Assembly (NCBI GenBank): GCA_951230915.1
Contig: OX579635.1
Coordinates: 11,532,001 to 11,596,000 of the forward strand
Direction: 5' to 3'
DNA length: 64,000 nt
Source of the DNA: Antitrichia curtipendula
Lineage: Eukaryota; Streptophyta; Bryopsida; Hypnales; Leucodontaceae
The notes under the pieces are model-generated. The model was not told the DNA's origin. It made no database searches and was given only the letters and a program-made list of their open reading frames with translations. Every line of letters starts with the position of its first letter. Positions within the stretch are counted from its first letter, which is position 1. Made by a program: the position numbers and the translations under genes. This document shows positions 23,047 to 36,148 of the stretch, piece after piece.

Positions 23047-24780
23047 CAATTCAGAATAAGGTAGATCCACCCATTCCTAACAGTTTTTTTTTTTTTTTCA
23101 TTTTCCATGAAGTGGTGAAGTGGTGATATTAAATGTTACGGTGGTGCTCCAAGTTTCAACATTCATCCACATACTAGATAGAAAATGTGATACTACGTAT
23201 CTATAAGTCTATTTCCATTCACAATGTGGTGATTTCATCCAAGATTTTTCTTGAACTTGAAGTTTTTTGACGATTTCATCCAAAATTTTACAAAAAATTT
23301 CCTATAGACTTGGTGCTAGGTCACAATTTTTGGTGCAATTTTGCACCAAATCACCAGAAGAAAACCCACTGATTCCTAACCAAGGACCCATAACCAACCT
23401 ACAGGATGTAATTATTTCGAACCAAGGTTGGAAAAAAAATTCAACCAATTCTTGGAATGTTTTTTTTTCTCCTTTTCAAGATTAGGACTAGTAAGGTTAT
23501 GACACATGTCCAAAAGTAATGAGCAAAAACATAAGAAATAATGACTGGGAAAGTAGTTCTGGAAGGATTGGAATTGGATGACTAGACATTGGACATGGGG
23601 CTAGACCAACTTCTACCTTCCAAAATTCGTAGTAATTTTAATTCAAGCAATACAATTACCAAAAAAATCTCAATCCTCATCATTTCTATCATTGCACCTC
23701 CGAAAATATTTGCCTCACATCGCACTACTCCTAATCATGTCCAAAATTGCTTATTCTATATGTTATAGGTGCTCCCCTACAGTTGGAGGGACCTTTTGCT
23801 AGACAAAATATTTTTACAGTATTAGCAATTGAAAATCATGAATTTAAAAAAATAAAAATTGAACAAGACATCTATTTTTAAAATTTTTCAAAACAAAGCT
23901 TCCTAGGACACTAAGATAACATTCTAATAAAATTGTCTTTTTTGCACGGAAATCTAAAAAAATCATTAGCCAGATAGACACCAACCATAGTTAAGCATGG
24001 GAACAGTTTCAAGGTACTTTGGGAGACACTTTAAGGAAACTCTATAGTGAATCAATGGATACATGGACTTAAATAGGTGCTTCTACCTTAGTTCACAAAG
24101 ATTTTAGGGAATTTGCCAGTTTTAAAAATTAAATAAAAAAATTTCAACTAAAGTAAACTTGCCTATGACAGGCAGAATGACTGATTTGTTGTATTGCCAT
24201 TAGCAAAAATAATCAAATTTTTTTCCATACAAAGACACATGTGAGAAATGAAGAAAGCAACTGGAATTTTATTTTTTGGATAAAATATGAATTTTTTGTG
24301 AATTTTTGAAGTGTACTGTCTAGTAAGCCCCAAAGAGTCTGTAGACTACCCCAAATCAGCAGAAAATTGTTTCCATGATGGTCATCTTCCCACCTAAAAC
24401 AGTCATAACATTTTCTAAGATGGCTACAAGACTTTCTAACATGGACATGACATGAAGAAATAAAAAAAACTACTTTTTACTACCAATTTTAGACTAGATT
24501 GGTGTAAGTGTTCATAACAGTTACTAATAACTTCATAACCATATCCCAAGGCTTTGATAACAACTACAAATCAACCTTATGCAGTCTTCATCCCATTTTT
24601 AAGAAAAAGTTTCTCATAGATTGATAAAAGACTGTAATGGGGGGGTTCAGTAGGTGCCTGTCATGGGTGATTTGCCTGTCATAGGCAGGTTTACCTTAAC
24701 AGGTATCAATAAGGAAGGAAGAAAAAAAAAATAGTCTCCTGTCTTTCATTCAACGTCCAAATAAGCAGAATTTTATTTGC
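23047..24780. other. AT-rich stretch, no gene seen
   Basis: Long AT-rich DNA with poly-A and poly-T runs and ORFs under 75 codons. I see no domain, RNA gene or clear repeat ends here. Confidence 0.4.
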
Positions 24781-26760
24781 ATAAAGCGTGGCGGTTGAAG
24801 GTGCCTTTACATCATGCGACGACTTCGCCGTGATACTCAAATCAATCCTCTGGTCGGTTGGATCCTCAGATACTTATTCATCTCCGGGTCGGTCCGATAT
24901 TTCCTCTGGTCGGCCAGATTCCAGTCGGTGAGATTCCTCCCAGCGCCACGACTCCATCGCTTACACGTATTACGTACTCTCCTCCTCACTGCTGTGGTTT
25001 TACAACCGCAACTCCGTTACAGAAATCTAACGTCTGTAGCACATCTCAAGGACGGGCGCCCTAAAAAACGTCTAGTTAATGCAACCGATCGAGCCCTAAT
25101 TTTCAATGCTTTTCCCTCAGTTGAAATCCCACAATTCGATCTGAGTCGCGGTCAATATAACACGAAAATGGCGTTCTAGAAACAGAGCATCAGTTGCTGT
25201 GTCGTCCAGTCTTACCGAGTGCTCCCCCCCCCCCCCCCCCCCCCCCAAACTGTAATTTAAGAGCAACATTCCTGGTCATTCATAGCTGTGTTCATTGTGT
25301 GTGCATATGCAGGATATAGTGCTAGCTTGTCTAGATTGACAGACTCTGATCGATCGATCGAAGCTTGGATCGGAGTTTCATTAGATTTGAATCGCCGGTA
25401 GCTAGTTAGCGGCGATGGTGCGCACATCTTGCAGTCCAGCTGCTTGGGGGAGACGACTAGGTCTGCGATGTTACGCCAACCCTAACCAACCTGTAGTGCC
25501 GCGTACTCCTCCGCCAGTGCTCATTGTCAACACGCCCGTGCCGCATCCGCCCCCGCCGCACAACCACCATGGCCACCCCAACGTCGGGACGGCAGGCTCC
25601 ACGCATCATCACCATCTTCTGATTTCTCTGCAGCATGGTCCTTCTCTCTGATTCAATCTCGACGAAGGTATGCACAACGGAGCGTAGTTATTATAGTTAT
25701 ACATAAAATTGGTTTTACTGAATCTTGTTGGCATTGGAAAGAGGATTTGAACGCACTCTAGCATGCATTATTTGGACATAGTACTATGAATGAGATATGA
25801 ATTTTGAACGCCTATTGGTATGCATTATTTGAGACATAGGTATGGGCTCTAGCTGTAACCCAAAACCAGCATTAGCTAGGCTCTCAAAGACTCTCATGTT
25901 TTTGACTGTGTACATATTGTGTTTTCGATAGATAGGTTTTTGTGTTGCTTTTGGGTCCAAATATAGATGTCGCATTTTGGGTAGTGTTGATTATTTATGG
26001 GTGTTCATGCCTTAGTACTCACGGCCACCCATAATCCTCCAGGTGGTAACTTCCCGGAGTCTTTCCAAACTATTCCGTAGTCGGTACATGCATGCTGCAC
26101 TAGTCTACGGTAAATTTATTATTCGTCCATTTGTCTTTAGAAACACAGCCAGGAGAAAAACAGTATGGAAATTGAGCAAACGTCCTTTCGTTTCCAAATT
26201 TCATTCCTAGTGTATCGTACTCTATCATCACTGGACATCGCCTATGAAATTGTTCAGAAATTCCAGAGATGGGACATATTGAATGTCTCCGGTGAAATTG
26301 GCGAAATTCCTAAAGATGGGCACTTTCCAGTTGTGCGTCTTGGGGCTTCAATTCTGATCTATATCAAATCTTAGTTTATGTAGCTAGCTCTGTGCACATT
26401 TGAAAGTCACAATTTTAAATTCGCGTATCTGGCTACCTTAACACGATTCATTCTGGTGATTGTACAGTGTTAGGTTAGGAACTGAGGATGGGTTGAGACA
26501 CGACCCATTCGACGGATTCAGCTGCAACAGACTCATCGATGGGGACGGTGCATCACTTATCAAGGAAATATTTGGTACGCAAACCAGCAACCAGTATCTT
26601 CCCTATTGTAGCGGAGCGTACGATGAGAATTTCTGATCAATGCTAGCTATTAATTTGATCTCAGGAGAACTTGGAACAGGCTCACACTGGTCTTCATATG
26701 CCAGAATTATACGTTTTGAAGTCGGAAGGTGCGATGACCGACTTCCGCTTACCTAGCCAG
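24780..26760 (+). other. Candidate unrecognised transcription unit
   Basis: This patch is richer in GC than its surroundings and carries plausible exon signals. ATG 25635 opens 11 codons up to a GTATGC donor at 25668. An acceptor at 26140 opens a phase-matched frame that includes FRFQISFLVYRTLSSLDIAY and runs to 26374. Another exon-like piece at 26469-26574 (frame RLGTEDGLRHDPFDGF) joins in phase to 26665-26756 (ELGTGSHWSSYARIIRFEVG, then a stop). I could not find a canonical join between the second and third pieces, and no family was recognised. It may be a lineage-specific gene, a decayed gene or a noncoding RNA. Confidence 0.3.
25224..25246 (+). repeat. Poly-C run of 23 bases
   Basis: An uninterrupted homopolymer of C in otherwise AT-rich DNA. 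It is prone to length errors in sequencing. Confidence 0.95.
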
Positions 26761-29030
26761 AATAGAATTCCATGCAAGGCTAGTGTTACTTAGTTTTGAC
26801 GTCAATTTAATTAATGAATCGATTTATGGGATGAGGGATGTCTATGTACTGTGCATCCACATTATATGGAGGTCAGGTTCATGAGCTGTTCGTTTTGCGA
26901 GCTGGCAGCTCCAATGGGCGTGGACATACCTTAGAAACAAAATAAACAGCTCCGTGACGGTTAGATTCTATTATCCATCGAGAATTCATCAATTCTTGTG
27001 CCCTGTGAGTTGCATCATATTGGGTCTCAAACTAGCTGGGTACGTCTCAAACTTTGAAAGTAAGTTCCCAATGAACGTGTAATTATCATTTATGTCTCAC
27101 TGCTTTAGTGAGTATGAAAATGACGTTTTTGACACTCTAACTTGCAAAATGATGTGGTTTCAGTAGAGCTCTGTACACCTTCTCCGCTCACCTACTTAGT
27201 GTTGTTTGATACAACGTTTCCTGAATCATCGTTTCCAAACTGATAGCAATGGCAATTGCCAAATGTATAATGTCGTGATCTATACATGATACATTCAAGC
27301 AAAATGGACCAGTCTGCACACACATGCGATCCAAGACCCCTTGAGCACATTGTCAAAGTTGTTACATAGAATCTCGATACACTCAGTCAGACTCACCGTT
27401 TCACTAGACAGTGAATACCGTTTTCACATACATGACAGACAGGGAATTCAAGTGGAAACTTCATGCACACCAATGAACAATGAATTCTCAATATTTCAAG
27501 GTCAATATTCCGAGTCTCCTGTCTGGCAACTTAGCTAAGCCAATAAGAACATCATTCACTATAATGTAGACAGTGTTGTGCAGTCATAAAAAGAGGAATT
27601 AAAGCAAATTCCAACCTCAGCACTTGATGACAGAAGTTTTGAAAAGAAGAAGGTGATTTCACTGATACATTTTGATTATTATTTTCAGGAGCATCATTTG
27701 AAATTATTCTTCCATTTGATGATTTCTAGAGACGTCTCCCTACGGTCCTAGTGATCAAAAGATTCCTCCCTCTCCTCCATGCAACTTATTTATGAGGGAT
27801 GACCACAGCGAGGCTTGTCGTTATGACTACGACCATAAGGAGGCCACACTAATTATGCAAAATATTATTTTTAAGAAGTCTAAAAATTCTTGAGCTACTT
27901 ATCTATTACCCTAAATCCCTGCCGTTAAGATACAAATGCCTGCCATCCTTTTCAAGGGTTCAACTTGTTAGAAATACAGGCTGCCTCCGAGTATAATCCC
28001 AATACTTCTGCAAAAGAAAGGATCTTCAGTGAAGTACTGGATTGTGTTCGGTTGTCACCTGATCCTCTCTTGGTCGAGGAATAAGCGGACTGCGTATCAT
28101 CAGAAATCGCAACTACACTTCACGACCATTCAGATACACTTGCAGCACAGTACAATACAATTGAACTCAGAGTCATGTCAGGCTGGGACATATAACAGTA
28201 CGCGGCACAGAGTCATTAGGTCACTGCTTATAAATTCAAGTTTGGTACTCTCCTCTTTGCACTGAAATTTCGTTTCATTTGATTCAAAAAAAGAAAAGTT
28301 TGGTACTGCCTGTGAGCTTTGACTCTTCCCCAAATCTCGCACCAACTAGCTGATTAAATTCCAAGCTTATCAAGTTGGGTTGGTCGGTCGCTTGGTCCCT
28401 GTCACAACAAGGTCCCGGCTTTTGAAACTTGAATGTCTGGAACTGCTGATCGATGCATCATATTTTCGGCCGTTTCTGCTGCTTCATCGACCGGATGCTG
28501 CCGGTCTCTCTCTCTCTTAATTAAGTTAAGTTAAGTTAGCTCGTGGCAAGCTAGCATGGGACTCGATCTGGGAGCTCCGTGTGGCTGGCATTGGCCTCGT
28601 AGAATGGAGTAAGGTACGCTTATGAGTTTGTTGGGGGTCTGTTGTACACGTGACTGAGACAGTCTTTATTGTAGCAAACTCCAAAATTGTGGATGAAGGA
28701 CTGTCTGGTACGTGCTTGCATGGTGTCCATGCATTAGAGCCGATCTGCAGTGCATACTCGGCATACAAGCATACCTGGCAAGGCAAATGGCGGGCCATTC
28801 CACGAGGTCCTGGTTTGCATGGTGCCGAATTTTTCTTTGGAAAAATTGACCCAATGCAAACCAAGTAGCATGCCTGCACCTAATCTTTGTTCCCTAGATG
28901 GACATTAAACCGTCCCTAGAGTTCCATTGAATGGTCTTTGACATGTGTCATAAAGTTCTTCTCCTCTCTTCACTGTGGTTGGATAAGTGCTGAAATTTGT
29001 CAGAATTCAGATTTAGGTCCACCTACAAGT
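26760..29030. other. Intergenic stretch, no supported gene
   Basis: Composition is more balanced than in the repeats around it. Several ORFs of 60-117 codons overlap on both strands near 28.5-28.9 kb, but none shows a domain, a consistent splice pattern or a convincing start. Confidence 0.35.
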
Positions 29031-29039
29031 CGGTTCCAG

Positions 29040-30006
29040 TGGTATAGGGGACTGCAACTTTGAAAATTCATAGGTCCAACCGCCCAAGGTCTTTTTTCTG
29101 CCAAAAAACACTCAAAACTGCCATTTCTATAACAAAGAGTAAAAATATTTGAAAAATGTTTTTCTTGCACATCTAATCGTAGGATCTTACACCTAACTAG
29201 TATAAGAATGTGTGAAAAAAAATTTAGAATTTTTGACCGCACAGATTGCAAGATATCTGCATTTAAAGTGAATAAAACAAGTTTTTCAACACATTGCGGG
29301 ACTAGACTTTTTGGCTTCAAACATTTTTAACATAAAATTATTGCACTACAGCGTTTCGAGATTTAAATCTTTATAGTAGAGAATTGAGTTGAGATTCTAC
29401 GGGAAAAATAAAAGTTCAAAAAAACTTAATCATCATTCTTAAAAAAATTTGTTAAGTAGAAGTAGGTACAAGATAGAAGGAAAATCTAAAATATTCATAT
29501 ATTTTAGATGGAATTAGAATGCACTAATCCCAATGGTGAGATTGTTGTAGCAAGTAAACTAAATCATGCCAAAAAAAAAATTTGAAAAAATTAAAAAATT
29601 GCATTCAGAATTGAATCCTAGAAGGATTTTTTTTCAAGAAAATGCTCTAACTACCCAAAAAACAAGAATGTCCATAACTTTCTCATAACAAATCTAGATG
29701 AAATGAATCAAAGCTTTCCAGATAGAAAAATATATATTCTACGAAAAATAAATATTAAAAAATAAATAAATTCAATTTTTGAATTTTTTTTGCTGCGCAG
29801 GCTCCCCCCGTCCCCTGTTTTGAGCTTATTTGATCATAATTGTTGTTCCTGGGCACCAATTGTGAAAAAATTATATTCCTACAAAGCTTATCAATTTTTC
29901 TATCTTCAAAAAAAGTTTCAAGAAATCACGACAAAAATTCAGCCCGTAGATACCTGCCCGAAATCCCATTTGTCCCCCAAAGGGACAATGGTTTGTTAGG
30001 GGTTAA
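29040..30006 (+). mobile_element. TTAA-family element, second subfamily
   Basis: The right end is TTAGGGG then TTAA (30003-30006), preceded by TTTGTCCCCCAAAGGGACAA. Internal motifs (CACTCAAAACTGCCATTTCT) are shared with the inverted copy at 31.5-32.4 kb and with the fragment at 1.0-1.3 kb. The left terminus is decayed. Confidence 0.65.
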
Positions 30007-31530
30007 AAAAATTGTAGAGTAGATTTTAAGAAGCTATAAATTGATTGGGGATACAAATGTTATGTACTTTAGCCTCATTATTTCTTGGTAACCAATTTAT
30101 TTTATTTAACAAGTGAGAAGCGGATTGAAAGACTTGTAAAAACTTTTGTAGTTTTAACACCCTCATGATCAAACATATTGCTATGTTTTCTTTTCCCATA
30201 TGATCTATAACATGTCTAGTTTAAATTTATGTGGTTACAATTTTTTTTAATTTGATAAAACTTATCAAATTGTTGGATTTTAGTTTAATTTAGAGCAAAT
30301 TCCAAAAAGTTGAAAGAAAGGCCTTCGGCATTTTAGGGATTAACTCCTTTTAGTTAGCACTTCAATGTCCCAATTTGGGACGATGAACACAAAGGCTACA
30401 AGAAATTTTGAACCACAAAACTTCCCATTCACTACAACCAATGATTGAATTTTTTTTAAATCACATTTTTGTATAATGAAATTGGGGTGCAAGTAATAGA
30501 TATTTATAAATATATAAGCAAAATTATACAAAATTCAAGAAATGATTAAGACATTAAGGTATTAAATTCATAACATTCAGGTGAAGTACTTGAGTAGGAT
30601 GAAAGTCCTCCTTCTATATAATGGTACCTACCTAGGTGGAATTATTTTATCTAGCTACATGGCCACTAGATGTATGGAAGGGTTTTCAATATTATTGAAG
30701 TCTTAGATGCTAAGGGGGGGCAATCCATGAAAAAAAATAAGGACATAGGTGCAAACACTAGGTAAATAGTAGAGGGGTATTATTTTTCGTCTATTGTTTA
30801 TTTTGCACTCTATCATTGTGTAATTTTTTATTTGGCTCATTAAAAAAGAGACATACATTAATTGTAATTCTAAATTTCTATAAAATATATCATTTGCTAT
30901 ATTAATTCAATTTTTTTGCACTATTCACAATTACAAAATTTGGTTTAGGATTTAGGGCTCACAATTAAGGGATTTACTAACACCTTAGCTCTCCAACGTC
31001 TAATATCAATATCCACAAAGCTCTTAAAATATGAAACAACTTTTGGGGTAGATTCCAATTCCATTTGTCTTTCAAAGAAAATTTATAGAAAAATATTTCA
31101 AGACATCCAAATCATATATCAAGAAGAATAGAAATACAAGCAATTTATTCCAAGCCTATTTTCTAGAGAGCAACAATGCTTGTAGAAACAACATACAAAG
31201 GCTAAAAATGTGAGCCCTAGCTGAAGAAAGAAAATTCAAGCAATTGCTTAATTTCAAAGCTTTGTGATCATGCAACCTAAAAGCATTTTCAACTCTTTAT
31301 GAGGAAATTAGCATGTACAGTACTATGTGGTTCAAGCACTTGGGCAAGTCCAACATATCATTATAGAGCCACCTTGATGTGAGATTTGGTTGATTATGCA
31401 CAAACCAAGGCAAAAGACTCATATGGCCCTCCCGACATGTAATGGCTAGATCAAGAATCCTAACTAATTAATATGTGATATGTGATGTAGTTATGAACCT
31501 AAGTCTCTTCAAAAATTAACTGGAGGCTAA

Positions 31531-32440
31531 TTAACCTCTAAAGTTCCATTGTCCTCTCGGGGGACAAAATGGATTTCGGGCACACTCCTGTGGTCTCAAT
31601 ATTTGCCATGATTTTTTGAATATTTTTGTGAATATAGAAAAACACATTAGCTTTCCTAATTTTTATTTCAATTGGAGCTTAAGAGAAAAAGTTATGGTAC
31701 AAAAAGCTTTTTTTTTAAATTTGGTAGGCAAAAAAAAACTTCAAAAAAACTTAAAGTAAAATATTTAAAAATTTAGTTTTATATAGATTATATTTTTATG
31801 TACATGGGAAGCTTTGAATTATTCCATTTGGATTTGTTATACGAAAGTTATGGTTAATCTTGTTTTTTGGAGCAATCAGAGCATCTTCTTAAAAAAATAA
31901 CTTGTAGGATTTATTTTTGACTTCAATTTTCACAATTTATATATATAAAAAGTTACAAAAGGTTAAGATCTCTTGTTAGAACAATCTCACCATTGAAAAT
32001 TTGTGTATTTCAATTCCATCTTAGAGCTATTAACAATTTGGATTTTTCTTCAATCTTGAACCCACTTCTATTGAACAATTTTTTAATGCGTGAAAACTAA
32101 GTTTTTTTTTTTTAATCTTCTATCCTAGACTTTCAACTCAGTTTTTTATCATATTAAATTAGAAATTCAAAATCAATAGAGAAAAAATGTTAAGTTAAGA
32201 AGGTTTAAAGCCAAAAAATATAGTTGAGCAACTTGTTTCTTTCACTTTAACCGTAAATATCTTGCAATCTACACATTCAAAGTTTGTGAAATTTCTTACA
32301 CACATTTTTATACTAGTCTAGCACAAGATCCTATAGTTAGATATGCTAAAAAGCATTAAACTTTTTTTTTCTCTTTGCTATAGAAATGGCAGTCTTGGTG
32401 TTTTTTGATGGAAAAGAGGCCTTGAAATTGTAGGGGTTAA
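31531..32440 (-). mobile_element. TTAA-family element, second subfamily, inverted
   Basis: It is bounded by TTAA at 31531-31534 and 32437-32440. Just inside these are CCTCTAAAG and TAGGGG. The interior is the reverse complement of the copy at 29-30 kb. It is about 902 bp long without the TTAA and has no coding frame. Confidence 0.75.
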
Positions 32441-34150
32441 AATGCTTAGTAAAGTAGTTTACTAGTCCATAGTTGTTGGAAAATATAACACAAATTCAAT
32501 TGTGCTTAATAAAAATTTGGACTAAATACAACATACATTGCATGTGATATGCTAATGACCTTCATTTGATTCTCAAACTAAGAGTGGTACCTATGTAAGT
32601 TAGATCATCAGAATTTAAAATATCTAAAATAAAATAATAATATAGTATAAATGTGGGATTAAATGCTAGCCCCAAATCCATAATTAAGACTTTTGTTCCA
32701 CTTAATTAATAAAGAGGGGAGGATCTTAAGTCTAATTTTTTCCTAATGCATTCTATTATTCCACACCTTATAGTATTTACAAAACACCCAATGACATTTT
32801 ACATATAATATAGTGTAACCAGTCAAATTATAATTTTCAGCCCCAATATTTTTTTGGCACCCTCCATTTGTTTGTTCTTATGTTCTAACTTCTATCACTT
32901 ATTGCCCCCCCGAGGTTAGATGCAAGCTAGAGATGAGTTGGTTTTAGATGTTTTGGGAGAATTGTTGGATAAAAGGAACTTAGTCAACAATATTCAAGAA
33001 TGTTACTTGTCCAAATCATTTAATATGTCCATTTGACACTTAATATTTACTGATTATAAGTGTATAATGGTTCACTTGCAATTTGATATATGGTTATGCC
33101 ATGCAAATTTGGATAAATTTAGGTGTCAATGCTCTAAATTTGAATCATAGCATTGTTTGAATATTCATATATAGATTTTTGGCACTAATGACTAAGCCCC
33201 AAGAGCCTTGACTTTCTAATTTTCTCATTACAAAAGAAGTAGCACATTGTCAAAGTTCATATTAGACTAATTGACCAAGGCTTTAAATGGATGAAAAAGT
33301 GACATACAATCATACATGTTTTGAAATTAAGAACATTTGACGATTTATTTGTCTTGATTTTGCAACAAAAAAAACTCTTGAAGTCTTTTGTTGAACATTA
33401 TGGTGATTATATAAGCTCAAATAATATTCTTTTTCATTATTTGCTATCAAAAAATGTCATATAAATGTTAAAATTTTATTTTATTACAATAAGCATCTTT
33501 TAAAATTGTAACCAGTAGAACATTTTTGCTATAAAAATAAATTTATTAATAATTTTGATATTTTATTCCAATAAATACATTTTTCATGGAAGTTTTTACT
33601 ATTTAACAATTCTTTGATTTGTTGATTGCAATGCAAAAACATAACAAATATATCATGGTCATATGTGTGATCTTCTCTCTAATTTACATAATTAGAAGTG
33701 ACCAAATCTCTAAAAAAAAAATGATTTTATTTAGATTATTTTCTTGGTATTTGCTCTCGATTAAGAATAGTGACCAACTCAATTATTCATCCCAACTTTT
33801 GGACACTTGTATGAATACATATAGACGCTTGCTTACAATCTCTTCCCATGTCAAGGGAGATCTTCACACCCAAGTTAGTAACATATTTTGAAATTCTTAC
33901 AAGGCAGAGGCGGTTGTTTGTGAGCCTAAAAATGTGAGTTTAAGAGTTGTGAGCATACGCTTTGTGAGCCCAAAGCGTTGACCCCAAAAAACTTGAATTT
34001 TTTGAGGTCAATAGAGAAAAAAGTGGAGACAATTCAAAATTTTACTATTAATAGTAAATTTCAGTCCTTTAATTGTGGATCTATGACTGTGGGACCATGG
34101 TAGCACGCACATTGCACTTGTCTTGGTATGTTGGTGGGTGACAATTTAAA
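32441..34150. other. AT-rich stretch, no gene seen
   Basis: Highly AT-rich sequence with one 90-codon frame near 33.6-33.9 kb that has no recognisable domain. No RNA gene or element ends were identified. Confidence 0.4.
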
Positions 34151-34189
34151 CCCACCTTGAGCCCCATTTTTTTTCTTCTTATGAAAATA

Positions 34190-35050
34190 TTTGCTTCGGA
34201 TCAAGCTTCTAAAGGGTTTCTCAGAGTAACAAAGTCACAAAAAAAATTATTTTTAATTATTTTGTTTTATTTGGTAATTTTAATTTTAAGAGTCCCAAAC
34301 TTCATATCCCGCAAGGGGGCTCTTGGTACCAAGAGGGGGTTCTTGGGGTGACAAAGTTTGCAAATTTTTATATATTAAAAAAACAAAAAGGATTCAAATT
34401 TTTTTCTGTGATTTTTAGTTTTGAGAGTCCCAAATTCAAAACCTTGTAAAGGATCTCTTGGTACCAAAAAGGGTACTGGGAGTGTCAAAATTGCAAAATT
34501 TTAATTAATCAATTAATTTTTTTTTGGTTGTTGAGAGCCTCAAACCCTAGAGCTTCCATGGGTTCTTTTGGTACTAAGAGGTGTTTATGGAAGTAATGAA
34601 GTTGCGAAAAAAAATTGAAAAAGAATAATTATTTTTAAATTATTTTGAGTTCCAAATCTTGGACCATCCAAGGGACTTTTGGATATTGAGAGGGGTTTAT
34701 GGGGGTAATAAAGCCATGGAAAATAAAATTGAGAAGAAAAATAAATAATTTTTTTGAGAGTCCCAAACCTCAACACACACACGCACACATAAAGGGACCT
34801 TTGGGTATTGAGAGGTATTTTTAGGGGTGACGGAGTTGTAAAAATAATAAAGTATAGTAAAATAATAGAAAAAAATTAAAAAATGAATTTTGAAAAAAAT
34901 AGTTTTGAGAGATCCAAACTCCATATTGTAGGTAATAAAGTTGCGACAAAAAGAAAAAAAATTTAAAAGAAAAAGTTGATTTCTTCATAGAGTCTCAATC
35001 CCAAGACCTCCCAAGGATTCAATAGATGTAAAGATCCTAAAATCCTTAAC
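34190..35050 (+). repeat. Degenerate tandem array, about 7 units of 105-150 bp
   Basis: The phrase GAGAGTCCCAAAC with variants, followed by AAGGG, CTTTTGGTACCAAGAGG and GGGGTGACAAAGTTG, recurs near 34289, 34427, 34533, 34645, 34757, 34908 and 34999. Units differ by many substitutions and A/T-run length changes. This looks like an old minisatellite or satellite fragment. Confidence 0.65.
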
Positions 35051-35497
35051 CATGGTCATAGGTCTAAAATCCAAGCAACGCACTAAATACCTCACAAATT
35101 TTGAGGCTCACAAGCTCTCAAGCTCTCAAGCTCATGCTTCAAGGCTCACAAAATAGCACTCATGCTTACAAGGTGGGTGAGCAAAACAATGACCATGTTG
35201 GAGATTGGTGCTCAACCCACTACAAGAAAAAGGGGTATTATAAGTGAAGTTTTTAGTCAAAATATGCATATGTAAAGGTCTCGTGTTTTTAGTACACATT
35301 ACTTAAAATGTTATCTCTAGGACATACATTAATATACCTTACTAGAAGTCTTGCACTTGTCTTTTTAGTAATTTTTGTCATGCTTAAAAGACAATTTCAA
35401 TTTTTCAACAAGAATTAAAAGACAATGTCAATTTACAAGATCCACATGTCACCCATCTACTTGCCCAACAATACAATCTACTAGCTAAGTGGTTCCA

Positions 35498-35555
35498 AGG
35501 GGGTTTGAACCTTGCACCCCTTGGCTAGTAGGTCAAGGCCCTTTGCCATAACACC
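35498..35555 (-). mobile_element. tRNA-like Pol III boxes, possible SINE head
   Basis: On the minus strand, an A-box-like TGGCAAAGGGC (35548-35538) is followed about 27 bases later by a B-box-like GGTTCAAACCC (35511-35501). Both fit the Pol III consensus well. A full cloverleaf cannot be drawn, because the T stem and acceptor stem do not pair well. It is more likely a tRNA-derived SINE or tRNA relic than a working tRNA gene. Confidence 0.45.
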
Positions 35556-35637
35556 ATGCATACACATACATGATGGCAAAAGTGATTATAATGTCATTTA
35601 TCTAGTTGCTTTCTATGTTTAACATTTCCTTGGTGAA

Positions 35638-35990
35638 TTCAGCAGACTTCAGATGCCATGTAGGCATAGTAAAACATTCTTTTTTGAAAAATTTTGAACT
35701 AAGAAAAGTTGAAGAATCAATCTGAATTTCACCTCCAAAAATCCGTTTTCAATTTCAAGTCTCTAATCAAAAGTTATGGACAAAATTCAGAGAGGATGTT
35801 TAAAAGTGTTTAAAAAATTGTTCATTCCAACCCCTTTCTGAATTTCGTCCATAACTTTTGATTGGACACTCAAAATTGCAAACGGATTTTTGGAGGTGAA
35901 AGTTAGATTGATTTTACAACTTTTGTTAGTCCAATTTCTTTTGAAAAAATGTGTTTTACCATGCCTAAATGGACCCTGAAGTCTGCTGAT
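35638..35990. mobile_element. Foldback element, copy 3 (about 350 bp)
   Basis: The ends TTCAGCAGACTTCAG and CTGAAGTCTGCTGAT are inverted copies. The arms pair through AAAAATCCGTTTTCAATTTC and GCAAACGGATTTTTGGAGGTG and through the core CATAACTTTTGATTGGA, centred near 35815. It is a shorter variant of the copies at 15.1 and 18.2 kb. Confidence 0.8.
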
Positions 35991-36069
35991 TTCAAAAATT
36001 AAAGTTCCATTGTACATAGAAAATTTATTTGACACTTTTGTACTAACAAAAACGTGTTGATTTTTTTGG

Positions 36070-36148
36070 TGACTTAAATTGCGACTTAAAATACGACTTA
36101 AAATGCAACTTAAAAATGTGACTTAAAATGCGACTTAAAATGCAACTT
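36070..36148 (+). repeat. Tandem repeat of about 14-bp units
   Basis: GCGACTTAAAAT-like units occur about six times with small changes. Confidence 0.85.

Noticed and set aside
24814..25179. 121-codon frame beginning MRRLRRDTQ
   Set aside because: It lies in the GC-richer island but has no domain and no splice continuity with the exon-like pieces downstream.
25415..25651. 78-codon Pro/His-rich frame with a good start context
   Set aside because: Low-complexity composition and no in-phase link to the later exon-like pieces. It is noted only as part of the candidate island.
28526..28879. Overlapping frames of 60-117 codons on both strands
   Set aside because: Open frames on both strands at once without domains suggest chance.
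36070..36148. Regular short repeats that might suggest a CRISPR array
   Set aside because: Units of about 14 bp without unique spacers, in a plant nuclear setting. This is a simple tandem repeat.
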